Assembly (NCBI GenBank): GCA_032871835.1
Contig: CM065299.1
Span: forward strand, 24,941,074 to 25,005,073
Direction: 5' to 3'
DNA length: 64,000 nt
From: Dipteronia dyeriana
Taxonomy: Eukaryota > Streptophyta > Magnoliopsida > Sapindales > Sapindaceae
The stretch's first letter is position 1. Every line of letters begins with the position of its first letter. The notes beneath the pieces are model-generated. The model made no database searches, was not told the origin of the DNA, and worked only from the letters and a program-made list of their open reading frames with translations. The position numbers and the translations under genes were made by a program. Shown one piece after another: positions 24,608-35,778 of the stretch.

Positions 24608-24612
24608 ATACT

Positions 24613-25256
24613 CTGTGACTTTTAATACTAGATAGTTATGTTTGCATTTCTATTTATGTCTCTTGGTCCCATGATTTGTTTTTCTTTATATACCTTTACA
24701 GATTAATATTTTTTGCATCCATTAATGTGTGTTTGATTTCTGAATTTTCTTTAGCAGGTTTAAAGTGAACAAACCATAAGGTTATATATATATTAAGGGT
24801 TTCATATTATTAATATATATAGGTTTGATGAACAATTTAATATGTAAATTATGGTAACCTCTAGTATTTTAAAGATTGTTTAGCCTTGTTGGTATGAAGC
24901 TGAATCATCTGATAGATATCAATGATTTATTACATTTAAAAAATATACATATATTATTCATTCTAATAAAAGTACATTTATTTAGTTAGAAGAGATTTTT
25001 AAATGCTCTAACCAATATTAAAAAAAACAAAACAAAATTCAACCAAACATGTTCAAAAGCTCTTCTGAAAAAGTAAAAATGTCATATCATAGTTATAGTA
25101 AATTTTAAAACTTCCCAACTTAATAGTCTCAAAAGCTCTTTTATATTCAAGCTTTCACTTTTTTTCTTTTATTGTCAAAAATCAAATGTGAAAGTTATTC
25201 TAAACGAACCCGAAGATGAGGTTGATTAATCCTTAAAAAAATTGATGATGATGAAT

Positions 25257-25260
<4 letters not shown>
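24613..25260. other. Intergenic DNA, nothing recognised
   Basis: AT-rich DNA with no supportable gene or bounded repeat. Confidence 0.5.

Positions 25261-25323
<63 letters not shown>
25261..25323. repeat. (TA)n microsatellite
   Basis: An uninterrupted run of about 31 TA units. Confidence 0.97.
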
Positions 25324-25325
<2 letters not shown>

Positions 25326-26097
25326 CTAAAGATGATTGGTGGAGAGTTGTCTCCTACATTTAATTTTCCTTAAAAGATTTATTTTAATATTTTAATATTT
25401 TTAATTTTTAAAACTTTTTAAAAAAAATATTTCAGATTTTTTACACATTTGACTGTTGAACATTAGAAGTTAACAATATATCCCAACTAACAGTAGGTAG
25501 GGTCAGAGCTGGATTGTTTTTTTGGGTCACAAAAGGATACAGTGAAATACAATATCTAGATGTCGATTGTCTCGTATTCAATAACAATTATTTTGTCTTG
25601 ATCTTTGTGCTTTGTCAACCTCTATTAAATATAAGTAGCTTGTTGTGTTTGATCTGTGCCATTCAGAAATGGATTCAAGGCCATCACTTTGGGACATTCG
25701 TCCTGGTGCTCTACCATTGAATTACATGCCCTAGATAAAAGTTTTCGATTGACCGTTAAAAGTAGATAACCTATTCCATGTGTCTTTTTGTCTCTATTGC
25801 ATTCCATCTCATCGTATCACATTATATTCTACGATATTTGATAATAATCGTCAATATTCCTTCCATTGTCTTGGGCAATTTCCAATTGGCCCTTAATCTA
25901 ATTGTTGGTTCTGAATACAAACTCTACCTCTTACAGTAGGGGATGTCAATGCACTATTTATCAAATTTCAGATAAGTTTTCAGTCAATATGTCTAAAACT
26001 GTCATATATGTGTAATATTATCAAATTTTAGTGATGTTTGTGAAATTAGCCCTATTAGCAAAATCATCCTCTAGTTTGTCTTATTTCTCGTTTGGAT
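25324..26097. other. Intergenic DNA with a tRNA-like remnant
   Basis: No gene is supportable. On the minus strand around 25735-25660 there is a tRNA-like arrangement: TTCAATGGTAGAGCACC resembles a tRNA D-arm/A-box and CCTTGAATCC resembles a T-arm, but no acceptor stem pairs. It may be an organellar tRNA fragment or SINE remnant; I could not identify the parent tRNA. Confidence 0.35.
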
Positions 26098-26482
26098 AAA
26101 TCGTATTTTAGTCCATGTAGTTTGTTTTAATCTATGTTAAGTCCATGGTTTTTTAGATTTGTAACGTTTTAGTCCTTCCTTAACGGAATCTGCTAAAAGT
26201 ACACTTTTTGGCATGGCAGACATGTGAAATGACCTTAATGCCTCTAATGGGTGCTGACCACATTGAGAAGACCATTTTACCCTTATTTTTATTTTTTTTC
26301 TGTGTGAAGTAATTTTACCCGTACTGTATATGAAAAAAAATACAGAAACAAAAAAAAATATGGATCTCCACTGTCTATCTCAAAGATGGACGGTGGAAAT
26401 CTTTCTTTTTTATTTTTATTTTTATTTTTATTTAAATAACAATTTTTACTTTATTTGGATCATGAAGTCTATTTCGATTTTT
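26098..26482. repeat. Possible short TIR element
   Basis: The left end reads AAATCGTATTTTAGTCCATG, and the complement of the right end reads AAATCGAAATAGACTTCATG, an imperfect inverted match. An internal palindromic phrase around 26362-26402 (ATGGATCTCCACTG and GGTGGAAATC) resembles one inside the 27,952-29,713 Mutator-type element. Bounds and target duplication are uncertain. Confidence 0.35.
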
Positions 26483-26649
26483 AAAAGAATAAAATGCACA
26501 TATGTCCCAATATAATTAATATACTTTATTTGATATGCTCTCTCTGATGGGATGCTCTCCTTGATGGGATGCTCTCCCTAATAAAGGTTCATTTGAAGCA
26601 ATCTTCTAGATTACTGAACTGAAGCACACTGATGTTTATTTCATAAAAT

Positions 26650-27300
26650 GCAATAACATCATAAATTATTAGAGGGATTATAAACAAAGACTTGCTTTAT
26701 GAAGCGTTATTAAATTGTTGTGCTATTATAGGCAAATACATGTCTATGAATACACATGAGTATATAATATGATTATTATGTCTTTATTTTATTAGATATT
26801 CACTAAGACGATTATACCACATCCACTCATACTGATTTTAATCCCTATAAGGATTTCTGTATATTCATCAAATACAGATTATGAGATCTCGATTTATATG
26901 CTTCTAGCATTTTCAATCCTTTATAGATTATAAATATCTGCATTGAGTGAATCATATAGATAAATGATTATTAAGCCTTTCAAAGGCAGCCAAATTTATT
27001 AAAAATTCGGAACGTAATCGTATTCATTAGTAGTGAATACCTAGTTTCTATAAGAAACCTTTTACTACGAGTCGTGCCTCATATCTCACAATCTCGTTTT
27101 TCTCATTACATTTCCGTGTAAAGACCCATTAGTATCCAATTAGTTTGACATCTCCAGGTGTCTGGAGTATTATCGGTCTAAATACTTTATGTTTGGCTTA
27201 TGAAGTCCATTCTTCTTGAATTGCTTCTTTTCATTTAGACCAATCATGCCTTTGTCTACAATCATTGATATTATGAAAATCCTAATTCTCATTTATAATT
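26650..27300 (-). pseudogene. CopA reverse transcriptase remnant
   Basis: Read on the minus strand, the blocks PGDVKLIGY*WVFTRK and NEKNEIVRYEARLVVKGF (27180-27050) match the copia phrases KPVGYKWVF and YKARLVAQGF. Further on, LYDSLNADIYN (about 26970) matches AYLYGSLDNDIYM, and MSGCGIIVL (about 26810) matches SGRMWYNRL. Many stops and frame changes show a long-dead copy. Confidence 0.75.
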
Positions 27301-27370
27301 TTAGTAGTGCTACTGTGTATAAAAATACATCATCAATGATTGTTTTGTTAAGATTCCACATTTCTCTCAT

Positions 27371-27558
27371 ATAATTTATAGAAATTTTCTCAGTATCTAT
27401 ATTCTTGTATCTTGTTGAGATTACTTCCATTTCAATGGATTTAGTCATTTCATAGACTTGTATGATTTATAGAATTTCTCTCAATTTCTATATTCTTGTT
27501 ATCTCTGTTGAGATTTCTTCCATTTCAATGGATTTAGACATTTCATAGACTTGTGCGT
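27371..27558. repeat. Tandem duplication of about 93 bp inside CopA
   Basis: Two adjacent copies (27371-27463 and 27464-27558) share TTCCATTTCAATGGATTTAG and CATTTCATAGACTTGT with a few differences. Confidence 0.75.
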
Positions 27559-27865
27559 CTTTAGATATATCACACTCTTATAGAGTTGATTTAGAGAAAG
27601 TGGATTTATTCATAACTTGAGTTTTGTTTATCTTTGGGATCCCGATAACAATAACTTTCAAAGGTTCATAAGCTTATAATATGCATCAGATGATTTATTT
27701 ATTGTATTTTGCTTTGATTGTTCTGCAGGAACAATTTTCCGGTCGAGGTTTATGAGATAATAACTTATAAAATCTAGTTAACCTTTAATATACCAGGTAA
27801 CATATTAATAATCATCTGATGATCAATTATCTTTCGTACTTAAGAGATACGAAGATTGAAATGAG

Positions 27866-27898
<33 letters not shown>

Positions 27899-27924
27899 TA
27901 CACACACACACATATATATATATA
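27866..27924. repeat. (CA)n(TA)n compound microsatellite
   Basis: A run of AC/CA repeats, broken once by GACATA, passes into a short TA run just left of the Mutator-type element's target duplication. Confidence 0.95.
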
Positions 27925-27951
27925 ACCGAACTAGTATCTCAATTTTGTATA

Positions 27952-29713
27952 GGGTGAAATCCATTTTAGTTCTTCTAGAGTTTGATCTATTATACAAACT
28001 GGTCCCTCTAGTTCCAGCATTGTATTGACAGGTCCAAACGTTTACCAATAATCTTTTTTCTAATCCCTACCGTCCAATTCCGCTATGATTTCGTTAGATT
28101 ATTAAGGGTATAATGGTAAGATCAGGGTTTAATTAATAATTGGAATTAAAAAATAATTATAAAATTGAGTTAACAAAAAAACTAATATTAAAAAAATCAC
28201 ATTAAAAAAGGCAAAAAAAAAAAACTCAACCAGTCATATTCATCATCATCATTTACACTACCATCACAAAACTTTTGATTCAAAGAACAAAAAAGGCCAA
28301 AAAAAAAATACCATTCATATATATCATCATCATCATCAACACCACCTAACCTAGAACTTCCACCATCATCACCACCATACCAACACCAGATTCAATATTT
28401 TTTTCTATACCCACAAACATACTAGAAAATCAGATCCCAACCACCACCACCTAACCACCAAACACCACCACCCACGAATTAAGAACCCAGAAACCCAAAA
28501 ATGAACACAGAAGCCGCCATCATCTCCACCAGATCCAGTCCCAAAACCCAGAACCCGAAAACCATAACACCATAACTAGACCAACACCACCTCCGAAATC
28601 CACCGACTACCACCTTTATGAACGTCAATCTTCTCCCAGCCAAAGAGATCCCGACCACCACATCTCTCTCTTTGACACACAAACCCTCGCCGCCACAAAC
28701 ACCACCAAAATCGAACCTTAACCGCCACAACTCATACCAAATCAGAGCCCAACAATAGCCTCAATATCACCGCCATAAAACCACATAAAATTTACCCGCA
28801 CCAACCCACAAAGGCAGACAGTGGTGTGAGAGAAAGAGATTCAATGGTGAGAATTATTTTGAATGAGTGAGAGATATCGATGGTGAGTGAGTGAGTGAGA
28901 GAGAGAGATAGGTAACGAGAGAAAGAGATTCAGTGAGAGCCAGTGAGATTTGGCGGTGGTTGCTGAAGACTTTTTATTTCCAAGTCTGATGAATCCTTGG
29001 TTTTGTTTGATTTGTTTCAATATGAATGAGGTTTAGATTTTTTGAAGACTTTGATTTGTTTGATTTTATTTTCTAATTTGAATTTTCTGGGTTTCGATTT
29101 TTGTGGTGGTCTGGGTATTGGTGTGTTTGATTGTAGTGGATGATTCTAGGTATTGTGTGTTGGTGGTGGTGTTTTGGTCTGGAGGGATGTTCGGTGTGAA
29201 GATGAATGTTGATTCTGGAAAAATTTTGAATTTTGATTCGATGAATCAGAATTCTGGAAAAAAATTGAATGTTGAATCATGTCTAATTCGATTAGTGTTG
29301 ATTTGATTTTTTTAGGGTCTGGGTTTGAATCGATTTAGAGGAATTCTGGAAAAAAACTGAAAAAATCTAGAAATATTTTGATGAATTCTGTTGAATATAA
29401 TATGTTGATGAGTTTGATTATAATAAGTTCCTTTTTTTTATTAGGTGGGATCCATATTGAATCTCCACCATCCATCTCATGAGATGAACGGTGGAGATTC
29501 AATTTGGATCTCTACCTTTTGTTTCTTGATATATATTTTCTTTTTATAATTAAAACAAAAAAAAAGATGGAAATCATAACCAAAGGGAAGCAAGGTAATT
29601 TTGCCTGATTTTAATGGAAATCGTAACAGAAGGATCAAAGGAGACAATATTAGAACTAGAGAGACCAGTTTGTGTAATAGGTCAAACTAGAGAGACTAAA
29701 TTGGATTTCACCC
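27952..29713. mobile_element. Non-autonomous Mutator-type (MULE) element
   Basis: A perfect 9-bp duplication TTTTGTATA lies at 27943-27951 and 29714-29722, the length typical of Mutator. The ends are inverted: GGGTGAAATCCA at 27952 and its complement ending at 29713, with strong similarity over about 80 bp and weaker similarity to about 150 bp. The interior (28200-29400) is rich in CACCACC and AACCCAGAA-type sequence. It includes an open stretch on the minus strand at 28479-28730 with no recognisable domain, so gene-fragment capture is possible but unproven. No transposase is present. Confidence 0.9.
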
Positions 29714-29739
29714 TTTTGTATATAAGTAACTTTTCTTTT

Positions 29740-31000
29740 ACTCTTCTCTTCTAGAGAAACTTTCCCATTTGGAAATTAATCAATATGATAATATGAAGAT
29801 TGTGTGTAAAAATATAAATCATCAGAAGTTTTAATGATCTAATAGGAGATTAATCAAAATAAATATTAATCCCACAATGACATAGAAGTCTTATCTTAGA
29901 TCATGTCAGAGATGCAATAAAGAGATATATAACACAATCAAATATCTTAAAGAGTGAGTGAGTCTCTATATAGAAATCAGTAACTATATTGAAATAATAA
30001 AGTTCTCGCAATTACCTAGAGAAGTTTGATAAGTAATTCCCTAATCCATTTAGATTATGAGTATATTTGAAAACTAGATGTTGAACATCAATTTCAGCTG
30101 CTTTGCAATATTCATTAAATATCTTGTAAGTTCACATAAGTTAATATGGCTGAAAAAACTAATAATCAGTGCAAGCAATATGGAGATGTTTGATAATAAA
30201 CAAACATGTGATCATCTCGTAGATGCATCAATTAGTACCATATAATTATACAAATGATCATTTGGTGGATGAATATGTTCACATATATCCTCTTGAATTC
30301 TTTGTAATAATGATGAGGACTCAAAACCAATTTTTAGAATAAGATGGTTTTACTGCTAATTTCTCCTATGAATATGCAGTACATAAGTTCTCATTGGATA
30401 AAGAATCTTCTGGTTCTTTGATGGATACCCATAAGAATTTTCAATGATTCTACGCATCATTGTAGATCCAGGGTGACTGATAGGGTCACACCTAAGTACA
30501 AACATTTTTAAATCTGTGAACTTTTGATTCATAATTGTATAAACATTTACGCTCTTTTTAATAGTATAATATAATCTAGATGATAAAGTACGCGACTTTT
30601 CTATAATGAGTTTCTAGCCTGAATCATGAGAAGTAATGCACAAATATTCAACATTCTCATTACTCACAGTTTCAATATGATATCCATTTATCCGTATATC
30701 TTTGAAATTAAATAGATTCGGTTATATTCTGTTTGAATGGTATAAATTATCAACGATACGCAATTTAATATCATCCGGTGATAAGATTGTGGCCTTCTAG
30801 AGCCTTTAATCAGATCCGCTGGATCTAATATTGTCTTAACCTTATATGCCGTTGAAATAAACATATTTCTTTATGTTATGTTTGAATAATATCAAGTATC
30901 ATTGATACACAATTTAGTATTGTTTGACAACAATATCGTGGCTCTTCCAGAGCTTTCTATCAAATCTGTTGTACTGATACAATATTAACATTTGATCAGA
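29740..31000 (-). pseudogene. CopA integrase/protease remnant
   Basis: The minus strand reads MMRRIIENSYGYP (about 30470-30430), the zinc-binding start of copia integrase, then RIYVNIFIHPP-like sequence, YMVLIDASTR and SHVCLLSN (about 30260-30180), matching the conserved start of the integrase core. Numerous stops make it non-functional. Confidence 0.7.
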
Positions 31001-31319
31001 GAAAAATCAAATTCATAAAATATTTCTAATTCCGCAGAAACTATATGAGTCATTGCACTCTCAGCAAGACATATATTTCCATTCTGGGAATTTTATGAAC
31101 ATTATGTGTAATGTCATTTTATATTTTATCTGAAAGGATAATAATCTCTCCCCCTCTCATTTTTTTATAATAGGTTTATTCTTTTATCATTTACAAACAT
31201 CCACTCCTGGGGTATGTTTTGATATCTCATGAATATAAATATATCAAATTTTACTCTCTTGATATTACTCCTTTAGGAGCAAGTAAAAAATAGATAAAAT
31301 ATGCTTTACAATCTTATTT

Positions 31320-31665
31320 TACGTGATATTAGGATCTTAAATCCTTTTATGATACTCACAGCATCCTGCTGGATGTGTAGATCTTTTTTTTTTCAAATAA
31401 ATAATACATTAGGATCTTAAAACTCTTTTTGATACTCACAGCATCCTGTTGGATGTGTATGAAATAGATAAAATAATATTTCCAATTTCATTTATTTGTT
31501 AGGATCTCAAATCTTTTTTTTTTTGATACTCACAACATCCTATTGGATGTGTATGAAATGGATAAACTATTATTTCCAATTTCATTATTCGTTAAGATCT
31601 TATATTTCCTTTTTATGATACTCTCATCATCCCCGTTGAGATGTGTAGATCCTTTTGCTCAAATG
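31320..31665. repeat. CopA tandem array A
   Basis: Four imperfect copies of a unit of about 90 bp begin near 31327, 31410, 31500 and 31592. Each contains AGGATCTTAAA-like sequence followed by GATACTCACAGCATCCTG and GGATGTGTA. Confidence 0.75.
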
Positions 31666-31699
31666 AATGACATATAAGTATATCACTTCATATATATGA

Positions 31700-31935
31700 G
31701 ATAACTTCAGATTTTGAACGGATTTGAAACCCCAGGTTCCAAATAATGAAGTATGGATTTCATGAATATAACACTAGATCCAGAACTCCAGGTTCTCATC
31801 GGTTTTTAAAATCGTGTTGTATGGCATTCATGTATATAATACTGAATCCAGAACTTCAAGTTCTCATTGGCTTTCAAAACCGTATAAACTTAAATATCAT
31901 AAATCCAGAAACTTTAAGTTCTGTTTAGTCGGTCT
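31700..31935. repeat. CopA tandem array B
   Basis: Three to four imperfect units contain ATCCAGAACTYCAGGTTCTC-like palindromic phrases, the last near 31903. They have no obvious coding meaning. Confidence 0.6.
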
Positions 31936-32029
31936 AGTCAATCTCATATATTGCGTACAATTAAATAATACGAATATTTAAATAGCATAATAATTAAACC
32001 AATTTATCTAGAGACAAAACATAAGCCAA

Positions 32030-32275
32030 TAAATGATTTCAGGGACATGAGTTCACCCGATATGTACATAAACATAAATGATATCAGGGACATAAGTTCA
32101 CCTGATATCATCTGCATAAAAATAAATGATTTCAGTGACATAAGTTCACTCGATATGTGCATAAACATATATGATATCAGGGACATAAGTTCACCTGATA
32201 TCATGCGCCTAAAAATAAATGATTTCAGGGACATGAGTTCATCCGATATGTGCATAAAAATAAAACCAGAACTAT
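32030..32275. repeat. CopA tandem array C, 42-44 bp units with hairpins
   Basis: Five to six alternating units contain GATWTCAGGGACATRAGTTCA. Two of them form perfect 9-bp hairpin stems, GATATCAGG/CCTGATATC, at 32080-32109 and 32173-32202. On the minus strand the array stays open for 99 codons with a 14-residue repeat around ISGELMSLISF; I take this as a by-product of the repeat rather than a gene. Confidence 0.8.
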
Positions 32276-33030
32276 AATATATAAGTTCCGTAGACGACAT
32301 CAACCATCTTGTTATATGTAATTATATATATATCCAAAACTTCTACGCAATTGTGCTAGAGTTCAGGATCTTCCATGTGCCTGAAAACGAAGTTAATAAA
32401 GATTTAATAAGTCAAAATTGTACTTACAAGCGAAATTAGCTGAAATTGATTGCGCGGTTGCGTCCGGAACGGTAGAAATAGTTAGAAATAGGTCTGTTTT
32501 TGTTGAAACGGGGTGAAAATTGCATTGAGTTGGGCAAAAAATATTTATGGAATGAATTGATTCGAAAATATTCCGTTAAGCTAACGGCATATTCTTTAAC
32601 GGTAACGGAATATGCTCTGGCCGAAACAGAATATTCCCTAACTGGCGACGTGGCACTGATGTGGTACGAGTGGACACTGACATGGCACAACTGGACGCTG
32701 CTGTGGCATTGATGGGGTGATGATGCGTCGCTGACATGGTGATACAATACCGTCTTTTTTCTTGAAAATCTCCCGAAAAATCTAGATTTGATTTTTTTTC
32801 AATTTTGACCAATCTTTGATCGGGGCTAGGGAGTTGGTTAGAGCTCCGTTTGATACGCGGTCAGTGGCGCTGAAATCGTATTTCTAAAAGGAACACAATG
32901 GTATCCTCCAAAAAGCGATTCATCTGCTTTAGAATTTCTGGCTCGGTCAAAACAAAAGCTAACTCTCAAGAACTTTATCTGGAACAAAATTACTACTTGC
33001 TATGTCAAATCTATACTCATACCGATAACA

Positions 33031-33356
33031 TGTTTACATAATTGAAAAATAAGTGAAGAACATATGAAATAACATGAGATAAACCAGGAGAAGAGAGACG
33101 TGAGAGAGACATAGCTTCTGCTCTTTGTATAGATATTTTGGGACTGTCTTACAAATGAAGAGAACAGTGGAAAATATTTATAGGGAAAATATCTAATTAT
33201 CCTATGTGTATCATGGCTTCCATCACGTCAACTTGCATAATTACATAACGGTGAAGTAAAACTCACAGTTGAGTTGATAAACTCATAGGTGGATATCAAG
33301 TGGACAAAGCTCAGGCGGTGTGAATAAACTGTGTATACACAAGTGGTAAAGCCACA
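33031..33356 (-). repeat. CopA 5' LTR
   Basis: On the minus strand the unit begins TGTGGCTTTACCACTTG and ends ATTATGTAAACA. It is followed by TCGGTATGAGTATAG, which resembles the TGGTATCAGAGC initiator-tRNA primer site of copia elements. Only this one copy is in the window, so the bounds rest on the TG...CA ends and primer site. Confidence 0.55.
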
Positions 33357-33830
33357 TGTTATAATAATTTTACCATTTTTATAATAAGAAAAAAATATTA
33401 AAATACCGTTAACATAAATATTAAAAATAAAATTAATTTAAATAATAAAACAAAATTAAATATTAAAAAAAAACAAAACATAACCAAAATGCTAAATAAA
33501 TCAAACAACCGCGATCTACAAGAAGGCCTCCAATGACAAAATACAGGAGGTCGCAAACAAGTTCTTATTAAATCAAATTTAAAAGGAGGCCATCGGCAAT
33601 GGTCTTCTCACCGAAGGTCATCATTGATGGTATTATCTTTTTTAAATAATATATTATTTGTTTTAAAAAGAAATATACTTTCTTTTTCATTTATTTCATT
33701 TTTTTAGTTTTTACAATTCAAATGAGGAAATTATCCGTCCGAACCGTATTTTTTCAAAAATTAACTTGGTATTTAAATAGCCAAACCTTATATAACTAGG
33801 TTTTGTGTAATTTATTCTATATTTTATTAC
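33357..33830. other. Intergenic DNA, nothing recognised
   Basis: AT-rich DNA. The short GC-richer segment at 33505-33630, with repeated AGGCC/AAGGTCATC phrases, may be a TE remnant, but it is not classifiable. Confidence 0.45.
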
Positions 33831-33944
33831 TAGGTTATTTGATTATTTTATTGCATTTACAATACAAATTCATACCACTTGTGATTTTATTGAGATTTCA
33901 TTGTTCACCACGATAATATCTATTAATCCGAAATCAATTTTTTT

Positions 33945-34065
33945 TTTAAGCTTTCGTCATTGGTAGGATTTGAACAACTGACTTGAGAGTCATTTACCTA
34001 AGCTCTAAACTCGTCTTTCAATTAGTTAAGCTATGCTCTTGTTAGCCGTGACAACCGGTACAATA
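33945..34065 (-). repeat. tRNA-derived SINE head, unit 1
   Basis: On the minus strand an A-box-like segment ATAGCTTAACTAATTG lies upstream of a B-box-like GTTCAAATCC. The copy at 41765-41905 keeps the canonical B-box GGTTCGAATCC, which supports a polymerase III origin. Direction is minus. Confidence 0.55.
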
Positions 34066-34222
34066 ATTTTAAACTAAATATTAGTTGAATTAAAGTTTCA
34101 TCTATTTACATGTTCAAATAAGAAGAGGATACAAATTAAAATAAACATTAACGTTGAATATATTGTTTTGGTTTTATATTGTTGAACACAAATTTCATGC
34201 ATTAAGCAATATTTATAGTCTT

Positions 34223-34386
34223 GTTCTGATCGGTGCGTACTGATATAACTTATATCAGTGCGTTGTATGTGGACCACTGATTATAGAGAAGTTTTGATAG
34301 TGTATACACTTTGAGTCAAAATATGTAAATCTAATGGTCCACATACAACGTACTGATGAAGTTATATCAGTGCGCACTGACTTGAA
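34223..34386. repeat. Palindromic MITE, family M1, copy 2
   Basis: The left end GTTCTGATCGGTGCGTACTG and the complement of the right end GTTCAAGTCAGTGCGCACTG are inverted repeats that continue for about 60 bp, through GTTGTATGTGGACCA. It is a close relative of copy 3 at 50907-51071. Confidence 0.88.
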
Positions 34387-34424
34387 CATTTCAGTATATA
34401 TATAGGGTTAGACTAAAAAAGTTT

Positions 34425-35315
34425 TGTTTCTGTCGATTTCTGGCTGTATGGAGAAAGTCAACAAGGATCGAATTTTAGCTGCAATTTCAAAGAGAGAGAG
34501 AGAGAAGGAGAAAGTAACTGGACGCAAGTTTTACGTGGTAAAACTCCGATGATCGTAGAAACGTCCACGAGGTGGCTGAATAATCAACCAAGCCAAAATC
34601 CATTATTGAAAAGATTTACAGCTCTCGATCTCTCTTTTTCTCTATGTATTTTTTCTATATTCTGTGTGTGTATTTTGTGACGAGAATATGGGTCTATTTA
34701 TATGTTCATAGAACTCTAATCCTCTTTGTACAAGTAATAAAAGATCTTTGTATTTAACTATGATTGGTTACTTGTTTGAAGTAGTCTGTCTTCTTTCCTA
34801 TTTCGGAGACTTGTATTGAGATCGAATGAGACTCTAGTGATACAGTCCAGTTAGGACTTATTTCCTTATAAAAGTGTAGTCTTTTTGAAGAAATAAAATT
34901 GTTGCATGATTTAGAACCTTTTTTGTTTGGTATTCTATTCTTCTTGGAATTCCTCTCTAATGGATATATTTGCGTATTTTAACGACTCGACTCGTGTGAG
35001 CTATGCGCTGGACTTTTTATTCGGTTTTCTTCATGTTTGTCCCGAGTAGAGCACGATATTAGCAGGTCCCGAATGACGTGATCTGATCCAGAGTAGAAAA
35101 TGTCATCAACTAGCCCCGATCATCTTTAACTGACCCCGAGTAGTATATGACGTCAGTTGACCCCGAGTAGGTTTTGTTCAATACTTGTTTACTCGGGCTT
35201 CTCTTCTTTGGTGATGTATTGTAGGATATTTTCTGAATGCCTATTCGGATGTCCACCTGGCAATTTTATCCTATTTGTCAATGATGTGTACGTCTGATAA
35301 AATTTACATACGACA
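34425..35315 (-). repeat. GypB 3' LTR (891 bp)
   Basis: Matches 39756-40640 with scattered differences. The minus-strand TATA box is the complement of CTATTTATATG near 34694-34704. A cluster of CCCGAGTAG repeats and TGACGT motifs lies in U3, around 35040-35170. Confidence 0.9.
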
Positions 35316-35778
35316 ATACCCCCTTAAAATATTTTTGCCGAATAGGGTTTCGTTCCGAGCAAAAGTATTTTAATCAACCCTTTAAGTTTTTCGACTCTGT
35401 AACGCCAGGGTAAATATCTTGTCGTAATGGCGTGTCTTTAATGGTGGCCCTGTAAATTCAATTTACCTCCTCACGCGAGACCTCTATGATTGCAACGTTT
35501 TGGAGTTCTGACGGCCTTTAGCCAGTTCTTCTCTTAACACTTGTCCTCTAACGCTTCGTTTCTCGATGCCATTTATGATAAGCGACCTATGCTTCTCCTA
35601 GTGTGCCACCTACGTCATCAAATCTTGTCATTGATGTTTCCCGCCTTAAGACCCTAGGGTTTTGTCCAATTACCCCTTTAAATTCTCTTCTGAGGAATTG
35701 TGTTGGTTCATTCTCAGAGACTCAAACCAAAAGCTTTTCCAGCCCATATTTCTTTACGCAGAAAGTTGATATTCTCCG

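Larger units (their letters stand above)
26640..33356 (-). mobile_element. CopA: decayed Ty1/copia element, minus strand
   Basis: From right to left on the minus strand are a 5' LTR (33031-33356), a PBS-like site, a leader/gag zone full of tandem repeats (about 31300-32300), protease/integrase (about 29740-31000), and reverse transcriptase (about 26650-27300). A 1.76-kb Mutator-type element interrupts it at 27952-29713. No 3' LTR was found, so it is truncated near 26640. All coding parts have many stops. Confidence 0.75.
33831..34424. repeat. Tandemly duplicated block, unit 1, left part
   Basis: This part matches 41031-42045 plus 50884-51110 in order: a TTTTATTGAGATTTCATTG segment, the SINE, AATTAAAGTTTCATCTA, the M1 MITE, then the sequence up to the GypB target site. 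The unit continues at 40646-41030 on the other side of GypB. Confidence 0.75.

Noticed and set aside
27827..28048. Frames with CVCVCVCV or HTHTHTHT runs.
   Set aside because: They are translations of the (CA)n microsatellite.
28479..28730. Gly/Trp-rich minus-strand frame inside the 1.76-kb Mutator-type element.
   Set aside because: No recognisable domain, and the composition follows CCACC-type low complexity. It is kept only as a possible captured fragment.
31300..32280. Considered as a CRISPR-like array because of regular repeats.
   Set aside because: This is a plant nuclear sequence. Units are imperfect, there are no unique spacers of constant length, and it lies inside a copia element.
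32004..32303. A 99-codon open frame on the minus strand with a 14-residue repeat.
   Set aside because: It follows exactly the tandem DNA repeat (42-44 bp) and lacks start context or domain, so it is probably a by-product of the array.
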